DNA from: Cyrtodaria siliqua
Lineage: Eukaryota > Mollusca > Bivalvia > Adapedonta > Hiatellidae
Reading direction: 5' to 3'
DNA: 64,000 nt
Assembly (NCBI GenBank): GCA_037043455.1
Contig: JAWPHD010010396.1
Location: 1-64,000 of the forward strand
Shown here in pieces: positions 36,583-46,589 of this stretch; position 1 is the stretch's first letter; every line of letters begins with the position of its first letter. The notes beneath the pieces were generated by a model. It searched no databases. It was given only the letters and a program-made list of their open reading frames with translations, and had not been told where the DNA came from. The position numbers were made by a program, and so were the translations under genes.

Positions 36583-36706
36583 TAATACAGGTTAGATTAA
36601 ATGAAATGCTTAGATAAAATGAGTCACCTTTATAATACAGCTTAAAACTCGATTTTTCAAAATTAAAAAAATTGAGTAGTGCCACTTTGTATAATTGGAC
36701 TGAAAA

Positions 36707-38306
36707 TTAATGCCCATTTTTTGTGAGATATAATTTGAATGTTTCGTTTAGCGTTTGATTGCTGTTTTCTTCTATTGTTGGATATAATAACGTGTTTTGT
36801 TCTGCTGTATTATTAAGAAGAAAATGTATTGCGTCCCCTCCTGTATAAGTAAAGTCTATTTCAAATATATAACTTCCAGATTTCTCAACGAATAGTCCAG
36901 CAACTACAGCATCCATGGAAAAATATTCTTCACTTTTTATAAATGGATTGGTTTTAAAAGTAAACGCGTCGAGAAAATATTTACGATTAGTTCTTTCAAG
37001 TGTTTTTTGTGTTGGATACGATACAAAATGTGTTCTCATCCCGCCACGGGAGTCTACAAAGGTATCTTGTATAACGCTTATTCCGTCTATTGTTGCTTCA
37101 AACATTATAATCCGACTTGCATAGTCCACTTGTACTTTCAACTCATCAATTATACCAAGAAGTGCTGTGTGGCGACTATCAGACTTTTGATTAAATTGTT
37201 TCAATAAAGCTATTTCGTCTTCAAAAGCTTTGCTCCTGTCATCCTGGACAGCTCTCATTTGTCTTGAAACACCATCAATAGCAGTCTCGGGTTTATTAGT
37301 GTCAACCAGTTTGTTCAAAGCAGTCTCCAGCGACTTACCGGTAAGTCAACCATTTTCTTTTTGATGTCTTCAAACTCTTTGTTGATATTGCCAACGTTAA
37401 TGTTTATCTGTTCATTTGATATTTTAATTTGAGTTATTTCGGTAGTAAAAGCAGTTCTCATTTGTGTTATAGCTTCAGCAATAGCAGCTTCAAGTTCATT
37501 TTTATCAACCATTTGTTTATTGATTCTTTAATTGGCTCATTAATACTTTTAACACGAACTTGTATTTTTTCACCTAACTTTTTATAGAGCTCACTATCAT
37601 CTTCCAATCCATTTTCTTTCTGTTCTAACTTTTAAAGTATCACCCAGAAGTTTTATTTCATCTTTTAAACCATTTTGAATTTCAATCATTTTCTCACGGT
37701 TTGTCTGTAATTGCTTTTGTATCAGATTTATTTTGTCACCAAAAATGAGATATAGGGACCTGTAGAAACCACAGCGTCCGAACAAGGATTTGAAAATACA
37801 ATGAAAGAGACAATAACCAACAGAAAGGGTGGTGAAGACAGGGTTACCGACTTGGAACGATCAGTAGGCAATAAGGCCAATTGGTTAGCTTGAATCGATT
37901 TTATATGCGCACAATCCTCGCTATTATCCTGTCTTCAGCGCCCAAAAATACAAGACAGTGTAAACAAGCTACACCCCATCAAAAGGAATTCTCTAACAAT
38001 AAAGTCCACAACACCTGTTGTCAAATCTTTCATCATGTCTGAAATTTTATCAATACTATAATCACGTATGACAGTAAATTGCTTTGTTGCTGCATCATCT
38101 GATTTTTCTGGATTGCCAACATTGATAATGCAATTTTTATCCATGTTAAGATCACTTCTCAGAATATTTTCCTGGTTCTTATCCTTGTGAAGATATTGAA
38201 CCATATGTTTCTGTTTTACATACTCAGACAGCACAATACCAAAATTTGTAATATTAACACCGCCTGAACTAGTTTCCTCGCTTCCAAGATCATTAAAAAG
38301 TCCCAT
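36707..38306 (-). pseudogene. Fibre-like protein with DAATK motif and coiled coil, left arm, interrupted
   Basis: The N-terminal part (38306 to about 37985) begins MGLFNDLGSEETSSGG and contains NMDKNCIINVGNPEKSDDAATK, the head-proximal motif common in tailed-phage tail fibres. The middle (about 37790-37315) is a long heptad-like coiled coil. The C-terminal part (37318-36707) is beta-rich and ends LYLTKNGH. The N-terminal and middle parts are separated by about 200 bp resembling the 3' end of the RT element at 12 kb. That piece is in both arms, so the gene was broken before duplication. The order fits a trimeric receptor-binding fibre; function is inferred. Confidence 0.5.
37790..37985 (-). 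mobile_element. RT-element 3' fragment inside the fibre gene, left arm
   Basis: Shares the blocks GACAGTGTAAACAAG / GACAGTGTAAATAAAG and TACCGACTTGGAACGATCAG / TACCGCCTTGGAACGGTCAG, plus the intervening order, with the 3' tail at 12.12-12.27 kb. Borders are approximate. The same insertion is at about 43985-44200 in the right arm. Confidence 0.6.
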
Positions 38307-38358
38307 TATATATAATATGATTAGATTAAATTTCACCCGAGGCTTTGTTATAGCTTTG

Positions 38359-38712
38359 CTATAACTCACCAGTGAAGTTTCTTTTGACCAACTTTCTAGG
38401 ACGATCAAGATACAGAAAATCATACTGTTTGTCAGTTGCTTTTCTGTACTGCTCTTTGCTAACACCTTGTTCGTTGGAAAGCATACCCAGCTCACGATTA
38501 ACTGGAGTTGCAAAGTAAATATAGTGAGAACAGTTCAACCCAATGTCTCTGAGAATTCTGTAATAAGATTGTGACAAGTAAATCACGCAACAATTTTTAT
38601 GCCTTCCCTGGATAAAATAATTGATAATATCATTTTGGTTGTGACCACAAACATAATCATCTTCATATCGTAGTTTGGAATTTCCATTATGATAATACTT
38701 GGATAATACTCA
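38359..38712 (-). pseudogene. DNA-packaging ATPase (FtsK/HerA, A32-like) C-terminal fragment, left arm
   Basis: The frame reads upstream of its first start-like codon to a TGA near 38712. It has a YFIQGRHKNCCVIYLSQSYY motif (the sensor-type segment after Walker B in A32-like packaging ATPases), then NCSHYI, then GVSKEQYRKATDKQYDF and a basic end. About 115 residues are present. The P-loop and Walker B region are absent, so it cannot be an active ATPase. It sits upstream of the fibre gene on the same strand and diverges from the gene starting at 38756. Confidence 0.6.
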
Positions 38713-38755
38713 ACTAATCTTAACTCATGTTATTTTATCTAACCCTATAGTACAC

Positions 38756-39821
38756 ATGTCTTTGTCTAAGTGGAAAGAATTAGCGAATAAAATGCAAATA
38801 TCGAATAATCTTGTTAAAGAATATGAAAATAAAGTTATTCAAAATGACTAGAAAAAGGAGCTAGCAAGGATTTATACAAAAAAATGCTCGAGCCAGTAAC
38901 TAGTTAAATAACAGAGCAAACAAGACATCTAGCTGAACATTTGGTAACCCTTCCAGAAATACGCCAAAAGTTGGCTATACTTCCGGAGGCACTACACCCG
39001 CAATTAGCTGCACCACCTGAGCGTGGAGCCATAGCACCTCCACCACCACCGCCCACTTTCAGGGAAAGAAAACCGGCTACTGAAGGCCAATTACATGGAG
39101 AAACTGAAGCGGGATATAGAGTCTAGGCCTAAATCAAGTAAAGCTTCAGAAAGAGTGCTTGGGCTAATAAAACCTGCTGTAGAGAAAGGGGATAAACTGA
39201 AGCGGGAGATAGAGTCTAGTCCTAAATTAAGAAAAGCTTCAGAAAGAGTGCTTGAGCCAAAACCTGCAGTAGAGAAAGGATTATTTGAAGAAAAACATAC
39301 TTCAATCGAGCATGAGGAAGAAAAATCAGAAAAATAATCGGAATAAGGACCTGCTGCGGGGCCCAAACCAATGTATGATATTGACTTGGATGCTGGCTTG
39401 GATAAAGAAGTACTTGATGCGTATGGTTTGCTAGTCCCATCTAAATATCAGGTATTATGGATGGAAGTGCTAATACTAATAAGATTATTAAAAAGGCTGG
39501 GGATATACAAGATCAGCTGACTCGTGATTCAGCAGGTCTGAGAAAAAATACGTGACCTCAATCCAGAAAAACTTGAAGAAATGCTCAAAAAGGCGACAGA
39601 TCAAAGAACTATAAAAAAAACTTACAGAAACGATTGAAAACCCCGAGATTGCTAGTGATAATCAAGAGAAATATATATGGGAACATACTATGCTGGCTAA
39701 TGATATAAAGGCTATAGAACTTTACAAAGAGAGGTTAAATGAACGAACTCGAGCGGCTAAAGAAACTGTAAAAAAGACTTTTGGTAAAGGCATGCAGCAG
39801 AAAGGCATTCCTATAAAGTAA
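38756..39821 (+). pseudogene. Pro-rich/coiled-coil protein of the Polinton-like element, single longest copy
   Basis: Starts MSLSKWKELANKMQISNNLV at 38756. A helical N-terminal part is followed by LPEIRQKLAILPEAL, a PPPPPPTF segment, two copies of a KLKR(D/E)IES..KASERVL unit, and a helical C-terminal part ending at 39821. Several frameshifts and stops occur (near 38850, 38908, 39126 and 39560). The first part is duplicated in the right arm up to about 39285. No enzymatic motif; I recognise only a general resemblance to hypothetical proteins of metazoan Polintons. It is divergent from the ATPase fragment. Confidence 0.4.
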
Positions 39822-39841
39822 GCACCGATGGCCACTACGGC

Positions 39842-40267
39842 ATGTTACAAATTGATATACCTAATTTTGTTGGTCATCCCAAACTAATTGCTAGACAAGG
39901 AGGGTCAGTTGTGCTAGATTTGAAAGTAGATGGTGATTTTATAGACTTGGTGACAAAGCTTTACAACAATGGAAAAGCATACTCGAATCTATCTCAAAAT
40001 GCATTCAAGAAACTCACAGAATTATCTGATTTACCAATTCATAAAAGATCTTCAAAATACAAGAAGATTTTAGGGGGTTGTGTAGAATATTACAATAGTC
40101 CTGATGATCTGGTTAATGATCTAGAGTTAGTATGTGGAAGTATCGAATCGGGAAATAATAATCCACAGTTGACGAATAAAGGTATTAGCATAATCGACGA
40201 GTTATTAAAAAATGGTAATATATCAGCCGGGGAACATGAGCAATTGTTTTCTAAATATTTCAATTAA
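39842..40267 (+). CDS. Hypothetical protein of the Polinton-like element
   Basis: Intact 141-residue frame, MLQIDIPNFVGHP... A predicted beta-rich start is followed by helical segments, with GSIESGNNNPQL and a C-terminal acidic/helical end. No catalytic motif. Present only once because the right arm lost this region. A protein with this SIxSGNNN-type feature is common in metazoan Polinton-like elements, but its role is unknown to me. Confidence 0.5.
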   Translation: MLQIDIPNFVGHPKLIARQGGSVVLDLKVDGDFIDLVTKLYNNGKAYSNLSQNAFKKLTELSDLPIHKRSSKYKKILGGCVEYYNSPDDLVNDLELVCGSIESGNNNPQLTNKGISIIDELLKNGNISAGEHEQLFSKYFN

Positions 40268-40280
40268 TCTAATTATTATA

Positions 40281-40538
40281 ATGAAACAAATTAAAAGCAA
40301 GGAGGAATTAATTAGGTACTTGACTCGACAAGCTGCAGCATATAGACTTAGTTATAAATTATGCGGTAGAATTAACTCGGGGTTACAAATCACAAGTGGG
40401 ATAATTGTTTGTACTGCCGCATTGGTATTAATCCCTGCAGTTCCTGTTTTCATAGCTATTGTTGAAGCAATTCCCCCAATAATTGCGGTTTTGATGAACA
40501 AAACTAAAATAGCAGAGAAAAAGCATTTATTAAAATAA
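40281..40538 (+). CDS. Small membrane protein, two predicted helices
   Basis: 85 residues from the ATG at 40281. A polar basic N-terminus (to about residue 35) is followed by a hydrophobic hairpin (ITSGIIVCTAALVLIPAVPV, then a second stretch to about residue 73) and a basic end. It starts 13 bp after the previous gene. Unknown function; a virion or host-membrane protein is possible. Confidence 0.4.
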   Translation: MKQIKSKEELIRYLTRQAAAYRLSYKLCGRINSGLQITSGIIVCTAALVLIPAVPVFIAIVEAIPPIIAVLMNKTKIAEKKHLLK

Positions 40539-40702
40539 TATCATAGGAGTTTCAAAAACCTTCTTTCATATGTGTAAACATCCAATATGCCGGATGGGGC
40601 GATAATCTCATCATGCTTTTCTAAAATACTCCATCTGCAGCAAAATGATAGTTTTACTGAACGCCTGGAAAGGTATATTGAGAGGTATCAATTGAACGGT
40701 TA

Positions 40703-41226
40703 CTAAACCAGTTCTTTTTCAACTTGTTTCCAAATAATATCGTATCTTGTCTTAATTGGCTTTTTTTCTTCTTTTTTTTTCCTAATATCTTCAATATCTT
40801 CTGGAAAATGTAATTAAATTTAATAACTCTTTTCCAGCATCCTATCTTATCTAAAAAAAATGTACAGTCTTGTAAAACAAAACCTCACGTCTCTGCTTAT
40901 CTATTAGAGACAAATTGTACACTCCCAAAAGTTTTTCTAGATGATATCTTCTAGGATAAACGCTCTTCTTGCGAACTCCCCAATAATCTGCAACAAGATC
41001 ATATCCATTGTGAGTCCCGCATTCAAAACAAATACGTTCTCCGTTAAAAACTCTGCATGTGCTATTACAATTTGCACATGCATACGTGCAATTATAGCAA
41101 AGTTTGTACCCAACACAATCCTTAGTGTGTCTTTTTGTCGACTATGTAAAACAAAACAAAATCCATGCCAAATTTGAAAGAATCAAAAACACCTAATACT
41201 CTCTTACAATATATGCAGTTCATCAT
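40703..41226 (-). pseudogene. VLTF3-like late transcription factor homologue, frame-broken
   Basis: Minus strand. Starts MMNCIYCKR at 41226. After a frame change near 41145 it shows Cys-rich CTYACANCNSTC and CFECG (zinc ribbon), then YPRRYHLEKLLGVY, then after another stop (near 40860) GCWKRVIKFNYIFQKIL and DIIWKQVEKEL. The order zinc ribbon, Y-x-R-x-x-H-x-x-x-L, then C-W-x-R-x-I-x-x-N-Y is that of VLTF3-type factors found in NCLDVs, virophages and Polinton-like viruses. Recognition is from pattern memory. Convergent with the upstream plus-strand genes. Confidence 0.5.
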
Positions 41227-41291
41227 ATAATATACTATTATAATTATTATTATTATTGATACTTAAATGATTAAAAATAGCATAATATTAC

Positions 41292-41537
41292 ATGGTATAC
41301 ACAGATGACATATTATTTTTTGTAAACTTCAAGGATTTGATTGAGAAGATTATAACTGCCTCTCAAAAGATGAAACTCCCGTGGAAAATAAGAAAACATG
41401 ATATCAGAAGGGCAAGAAAATTGTGCGACAAAAAGATCTCGCTGGCAAATAAAGGCCCGGCAGATATTAATTTCTTTAATTACTATTATGCTGAGTTATT
41501 GAAGGGGACAATTGATATTATTGTTTATGCCGTTTAA
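41292..41537 (+). CDS. Hypothetical small basic protein
   Basis: 81 residues, MVYTDDILFFVNFKDLIEKI... with a Lys/Arg-rich middle (KIRKHDIRRARKLCDKK). No family recognised. It lies between the VLTF3-like gene and PolB. Could be part of the virus-like element or chance. Confidence 0.3.
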   Translation: MVYTDDILFFVNFKDLIEKIITASQKMKLPWKIRKHDIRRARKLCDKKISLANKGPADINFFNYYYAELLKGTIDIIVYAV

Positions 41538-41616
41538 ATTAATTAGGGCTTAAAGATTGTTGTTTTATATATGACAAGCGTAAAATAAATATAGTAAGGT
41601 TTTCTCTGTAGTAAGC

Positions 41617-42562
41617 TTGGTACATCAAAGCTGGCCCCACGATCAGCTTCGACTGACGCAAGAAACAGTCACAGAATTCCTCAAGATGGAATTAAAAAGA
41701 ACGGGTGGTTTCAAATTGAGTGTTACTTTGAAAATGACTTTCGCTAGATCGGAAGTAAACAAAGAAGTAGGTTTCACTACTACAAACAAAACAGCTTACT
41801 TCGCGTCGAAGGCAGCAATAATCTTAGGCGAAAACGATATCAAAGGAGCTTTATATACAGCAACTGATGAAATTATGAGTAGAATTGGAATCTGGATTTC
41901 TGAAGGAAGTCGCTGGGTAAATGATTCGGTAGATATGCATTATATAAATAGGATGAAGTATAAACCTTGGAGAGGTAGCTCTTATTTGAAGTTACCAAAA
42001 GAACTTTCTTATCCTAAGAAAGGTCGAATAAATATAAAAAACGAAAAAGATGACGAGTGCTTCAGATGGTGCCATTTGGCATATAAATTTTCAGCAACAG
42101 TAAATTTAGAAAGAATAACAAAGTACAAAAAGCACATTGTTGATCTTGATTACAGTGGAATTACATTTCCTGTTACATTAAAGCAAATCCTAAAAACAAA
42201 AAAACAAAATAATATATGTTTTAATATATTTGGATATGAAAAAAAGTGGGGTGTATCCTTTGTACATATCAAAAAATAAAATAGAAGAAGAATGTGTTAT
42301 GCTTTTGATTGTTGAAGAAGAAAAAAATCATTATGTGTAGATAAAGGATTTTAACCGGTTGATATTTAATCAAACTATGCAAGAAGGAAAAAAATGGTTC
42401 TGCAAAACATGCCTGCAATGCTTTACATTAGAAAAAGTATTAAATGGGGACAAACCTGATTGTCTTTCTCTAAATGGCAAGCAAGCAATACAAATCCTTT
42501 TGCGAGTGAAATATTTCTCTTTAAAAACTATGATAGGCAATTAATGGTTCCGTTTGTGGTTT
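41617..42562 (+). pseudogene. Protein-primed DNA polymerase B, N-terminal fragment
   Basis: The frame 41617-42279 carries KGGFK-like KRTGGFKLSVTLKM, GSRWVNDSVDMHYINRMKYK, GSSYLKLPKEL and DECFRWCHL, a layout I recognise as the N-terminal region of Polinton pPolB. The next stretch, in other frames, has NKIEEECVMLL, an in-frame TAG at about 42338, KDFNRLIFNQT and the zinc-finger-like WFCKTCLQCFTLEKVL..DC. The reading then reaches the fold axis at about 42.5 kb and stops being PolB; the exonuclease and polymerase motifs are absent. The usual ATG is unclear; the first in frame is MELKRTGGF near 41686. Confidence 0.7.
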
Positions 42563-42660
42563 GAGGTTTGTGCTCCTTTAATACTTTTTTCTAATGTAAA
42601 GCATTGCAGGCATGTTTTGCAGAACCATTTTTTCCCCTCGTGCATAGTTTGATTAAATAT
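42360..42660. repeat. Palindrome axis: stems 42360-42456 and 42563-42660
   Basis: GATATTTAATCAAACTATGC, TGGTTCTGCAAAACATGCCT and AATGCTTTACATTAGAAAAA occur on both sides in opposite orientation; the two stems pair almost throughout. The loop is about 106 bp (42457-42562). This is the centre of the larger inverted duplication rather than a stand-alone MITE, because PolB-coding sequence forms the stem. Confidence 0.85.
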
Positions 42661-42664
42661 CAGA

Positions 42665-43183
42665 TAATCCTTTCTCTACTGCAGGTTTTGGCTCAAGCAC
42701 TCTTTCTTAATTTAGGACTAGACTCTATCTCCCGCTTCAGTTTATCCCCTTTCTCTACAGCAGGTTTTATTAGCCCAAGCACTCTTTCTGAAGCTTTACT
42801 TGATTTAGGCCTAGACTCTATATCCCGCTTCAGTTTCTCCATGTAATTGGCCTTCAGTAGCCGGTTTTCTTTCCCTGAAAGTGGGCGGTGGTGGTGGAGG
42901 TGCTATGGCTCCACGCTCAGGTGGTGCAGCTAATTGCCGGTGTAGTGCCTCCGGAAGTATAGCCAACTTTTGGCGTATTTCTGGAAGGGTAACCAAATGT
43001 TCAGCTAGCTGTCTTGTTTGCTCTGTTATTTAACTAGTTACTGGCTCGAGCATTTTTTTGTATAAATCCTTGATAGCTCCACTTTCTAGTCTTTTGTTTA
43101 ATAACTTTATTTTCATATTCTTTAACAAGATTATTCGATATTTGCATTTTATTCGCTAATTCTTTCCACTTTAACAAAGACAT
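42665..43183 (-). pseudogene. Pro-rich/coiled-coil protein, truncated copy, right arm
   Basis: Inverted copy of 38756-39285. Starts MSLLKWKELANKMQ at 43183; the later frame 42996-42811 has LPEIRQKLAILPEAL and PPPPPPTF. It lacks a 12-bp segment inside the KASERVL repeat and ends where the 3-kb deletion begins. An in-frame stop follows the EPVTS segment in both arms. Confidence 0.5.
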
Positions 43184-43239
43184 GTGTACTATAGGGTTAG
43201 ATAAAATAACATGAGTTAAGATTAGTTAAGTATTATCCA

Positions 43240-43580
43240 AGTATTACCATAATGGAAATTCCAAACTACGATATGAAGAAGATTATGTTTGTGATCACAA
43301 CCAAAATGATATTATCAATTATTTTATCCAGGGAAGGCATACAAATTGTTGCGTGATTCACTTGTCACAATCTTATTACAGAACTCCCAGAGACATTAGG
43401 TTGAACTGTTCTCCTTATATTTTCTTTGCAACTCCAGTTAATCGTGAGCTGGGTATGCTTTCCAACGAACAAGGTGTTAGCAAAGAGCAGTACAGAAAAG
43501 CAGCTGACAAACAGTATGATTTTCTGTATCTTGATCGTCCTAGAAAGTTGGTCAAAAGAAACTTCACTGGTGAGTTATAG
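43240..43580 (+). pseudogene. Packaging ATPase C-terminal fragment, right arm
   Basis: Copy of the left-arm fragment with RHTNCCVIHLSQSYYRTPRD and VSKEQYRKAADKQYDF. The P-loop is missing, as in the left arm, so truncation predates the duplication. Confidence 0.6.
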
Positions 43581-43643
43581 CAAAGCTATAACAAAGCCCA
43601 GGCAAAACCTCAGGTGAAATTTAATCTTATCATATTATATATA

Positions 43644-45291
43644 ATGGGACTTTTTAATGATCTTGGAAGCGAGGAAACTAGTTCAGGCGGTGTTAATATT
43701 ACAAATTTTGGTATTGTGCTGTCTGAGTATGTAAAACAGAAACATATGGTTCATTAGCTTCACAAGGGTAAGAACCAGGGAAATATTCTGAGAAGTGATC
43801 TTAACATGGATAAAAATTGCATTATCAATGTTGGCAATCCAGAAAAATCAGATGATGCAGCAACAAAGCAATTTACTGTAAGAAGAGTAGCAAAGGTCAT
43901 ACGTAATTATAGTATTGATAAAATTCCAGACATGATGAAAGATTTGACAACAGGTGTTGTGGACTTTATTGTTAGAGAATTCCTTTTGATGTGGTGTAGC
44001 TTTGTTTACACTGTCTTGTATTTTTGGGCGCTGAAGACAGGATAATAGCGAGGATTGTGCGCATATAAAATCGATTCAAGCTAACCAGTAGGCCTTATTG
44101 TCTACTGACCGTTCCAAGTCGGTAACCCTGTCTTCACCACCCTTTCTGTTGGTTTTTGTCTCTTTCATTTATTTTCAAATCCTTGTTTGCAGTACAGTGC
44201 GGACCTACGATGCCATTGCGTTCGGACGCTGTGGTTTCTATAGGTCCCTATATCTCATTTCTGTTGACAAAATAAGTCTGATACAAAAGCAATTACAGAC
44301 AAACCGTGAGAAAATGATTAAAATTCAAAATGGTTTAAAAGATGAAATAAAACTTCTGGGTGATACTTTAAAAGTTAGAACAGAAAGAAGATGGATTGGA
44401 AGATGATAGCGAGCTCTATAAAAAGTTAGGTGAAAAAATACAAGTTGTAGTTGAAAGTATTAATGAGCGAATTAAAGAAATCAATAAACAAATGGTTGAT
44501 AACAATGAACTTGAAGCTGCTATTGCTGATGCTACAACACAAATGAGAACTGCTTTTACTACCGAAATAACTCAAATTAAAATATCAAATGAACAGATAA
44601 ACATTAACGTTGGCAATATCAACAAAGAGTTTGAAGACATCAAAAAGAAAATGGTTGACGGTAAGTCGCTGGAGACTGCTTTGAACAAACTGGTTGACAC
44701 TAATAAACCCGAGACTGCTATTGATGGTGTTTCAAGACAAATGAGAGCTGTCCAGGATGACAGGAGCAAAGCTTTGATAGTGAAATAGCTTTATTGAAAC
44801 AATTTAATCAAAAGTCTGATAGTCGTCAAACAACACTTCTTGGTATAGTTGATGAGTTGAAAGTACAAGTGGACTATGCAAGTCGGATTATAATGTTTGA
44901 AGCAACAATAGACGGAATAAGCGTTATACAAGATACCTTTGTAGACACCCGTGGCGGGATGAGAACACATTTTGTATCGTATCCAACACAAAAAACACTT
45001 GAAAGAACTAATCGTAAATATTTTCTCGACGCGTTTACTTTTATAACCAATTCATTTATAAAAAGTGAAGAATATTATTCCATGGATGCTGTTGTTGCTG
45101 GACTATTCGTTGAGAAATCCGGAAGTTATATATTTGAAATATACTTTACTTATACAGGAGGGGACGCAATACATTTTCTTCTTAATAATACAGCAGAACA
45201 AAACACGTTATTATATCCAACAATAGAAGAAAATGGCAAACAAACGCTAAACGAAACATTCAAATTATATCTCACAAAAAATGGGCATTAA
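43644..45291 (+). pseudogene. Fibre-like protein, right arm, interrupted
   Basis: Starts MGLFNDLGSEETSSGG at 43644. A TAG lies at about 43755 (CAT-TAG) where the left arm is open. NMDKNCIINVGNPEKSDDAATK follows, with an extra RRVAKV-type insertion just after it that the left arm lacks. The coiled coil (about 44215-44780) is followed by a frameshift near 44775 and the beta-rich C-terminal part 44794-45291 ending LYLTKNGH. The RT-element piece sits at about 43985-44200. Confidence 0.5.
43985..44200 (+). mobile_element. RT-element 3' fragment inside the fibre gene, right arm
   Basis: Counterpart of 37790-37985; contains TTTACACTGTCTTGTATTTT and TGACCGTTCCAAGTCGGTAA. Borders approximate. Confidence 0.55.
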
Positions 45292-45414
45292 TTTTCAGTC
45301 CAATTATACAAAGTGGCACTACTCAATTTTTTAATTTTGAAAAATCGTGTTTTAAGCTGTATTATAAAGGTGACTAATTTTATCTAAGCATTTCATTTAA
45401 TCTAACCTGTATTA

Positions 45415-46164
45415 ATGGAACAAAAAATTGTATTATTATCAGAGAGAGCTATATTAATTAATAACTCTAACACACCGAGTAATTTTACAACCGTATTTGA
45501 TAGACCATTGATATTAGACAAGAACAAACAGTATGGTATTGGACTTGACAAGATTAATTCTATGACTTACTCGTGGTATAGTATTAGTGAGGATTTTAAT
45601 AACAAAGTGATAAGGTATCACAATGGAACAGAATGGGAAAGTATTATTTTTACAAATGGAAATTACAGTTATGCCGATATCGATAATTATATAAAAGAAA
45701 CATTGACTGTAAATGGTGATTTAACTGATGACTCACCTGTCCCGATAAGAATTGAATTTGATTTATCAAGCTTCAAACGTTTAGTTCCCATTCATAATAA
45801 TTGCATGCTTGATTGAAGAGAATCAAACGTTCACACCTTGATTGGGTTTGACAAAGATGCAATTAGAGAAACTAAATTTGGGACATTAGTACCAAACTTA
45901 ACAAATTCTATTGATACATTGTATATTCACTGTGATTTGATAAGTACTTCTATTGTTGATGGATCATATGGGGATGTTATTTATGAAATAAGTACAGCTG
46001 ACCTTACGAGGTCATATCCTTTTAAAGATGAACCGATAAGAGTCGGGTTCTGTGAAGAAAACAAAACGATCATTAGCAGTATTAATATTCTTATAACTGA
46101 TTTCTCCGGTAAAATTATTAATCTTAATGGAGTCCACACATCATTTCGATTTGTTTTAAAATAA
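45415..46164 (+). pseudogene. Penton-like minor capsid protein, right arm
   Basis: MEQKIVLLSERAILINNSNT opens a 133-residue frame (45415-45816), interrupted by TGA after CMLD. The downstream frame (to 46164) carries SIDTLYIHCDLISTSIVDG and ends VHTSFRFVLK. It retains about 44 bp that the left arm lacks at the junction. Confidence 0.5.
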
Positions 46165-46186
46165 TTAATGTTATATAAGTTATATA

Positions 46187-46570
46187 TGGCAAGATTATAA
46201 AAACTTTATGACACTAGCACGGGAATATATACTCAAGTTGATCGATTAACTGGGGCTGGCATATTTGACATTTTTTCAATAGTTGGATCAAAACTATTTA
46301 TTTAGCGAGTCTGTAAAAACAGCAGGCAAGAAAGCATTAGAAACTGCTGGAAAACAAATCATAGAAAGTGGTTCTAAAAAACTTTGAGATGAAGTAGGAA
46401 AAATGGCTGCTGATAAATTAGTTTCAGTTATAAAACCAAAATGCGAGATAATTTTAAAAGAACTTACAAAGGCTGATAACAAAAAAGAAGTTGTAGAAGA
46501 TGTCAATGCAAATATTAACAGATTACTATCCGGAAGGGGAATTTATACAAGAATTAATCGATTAATTTAA
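46187..46570 (+). pseudogene. Small virion-type protein, right arm
   Basis: Copy of 35465-35844 with a stop at the fifth codon (ARL-TAA) and at least one frame change near 46300. Left-arm copy is the better preserved at its start. Confidence 0.4.
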
Positions 46571-46589
46571 TCTAACCGATAGTATATAG

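Larger units (their letters stand above)
24017..42456. repeat. Left arm of a giant imperfect palindrome
   Basis: Read outward to inward, this arm is the inverse of 58718 down to 42563: RhoGAP 3' exons, downstream intergenic DNA, a Helentron-like family B fragment, the virus structural genes and, next to the axis, the PolB zinc-finger region. The segment 39286-42359 is present only in this arm. Arm-specific insertions here are the mariner-type MITE (27604-28095), the SINE (28837-29105) and a MITE (29935-30112). Identity looks high in the viral part (a few differences per 300 bp) and lower in intergenic parts; I did not compute it. Confidence 0.9.

Noticed and set aside
37935..38513. 192-codon ORF taken as one protein
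   Set aside because: Its first 60 or so codons are an out-of-frame reading of the ATPase fragment and its last codons are retroelement; only the middle is fibre-like.
42360..42660. Stand-alone hairpin MITE at 42.5 kb
   Set aside because: The stem is PolB coding sequence and is continuous with the larger inverted duplication.
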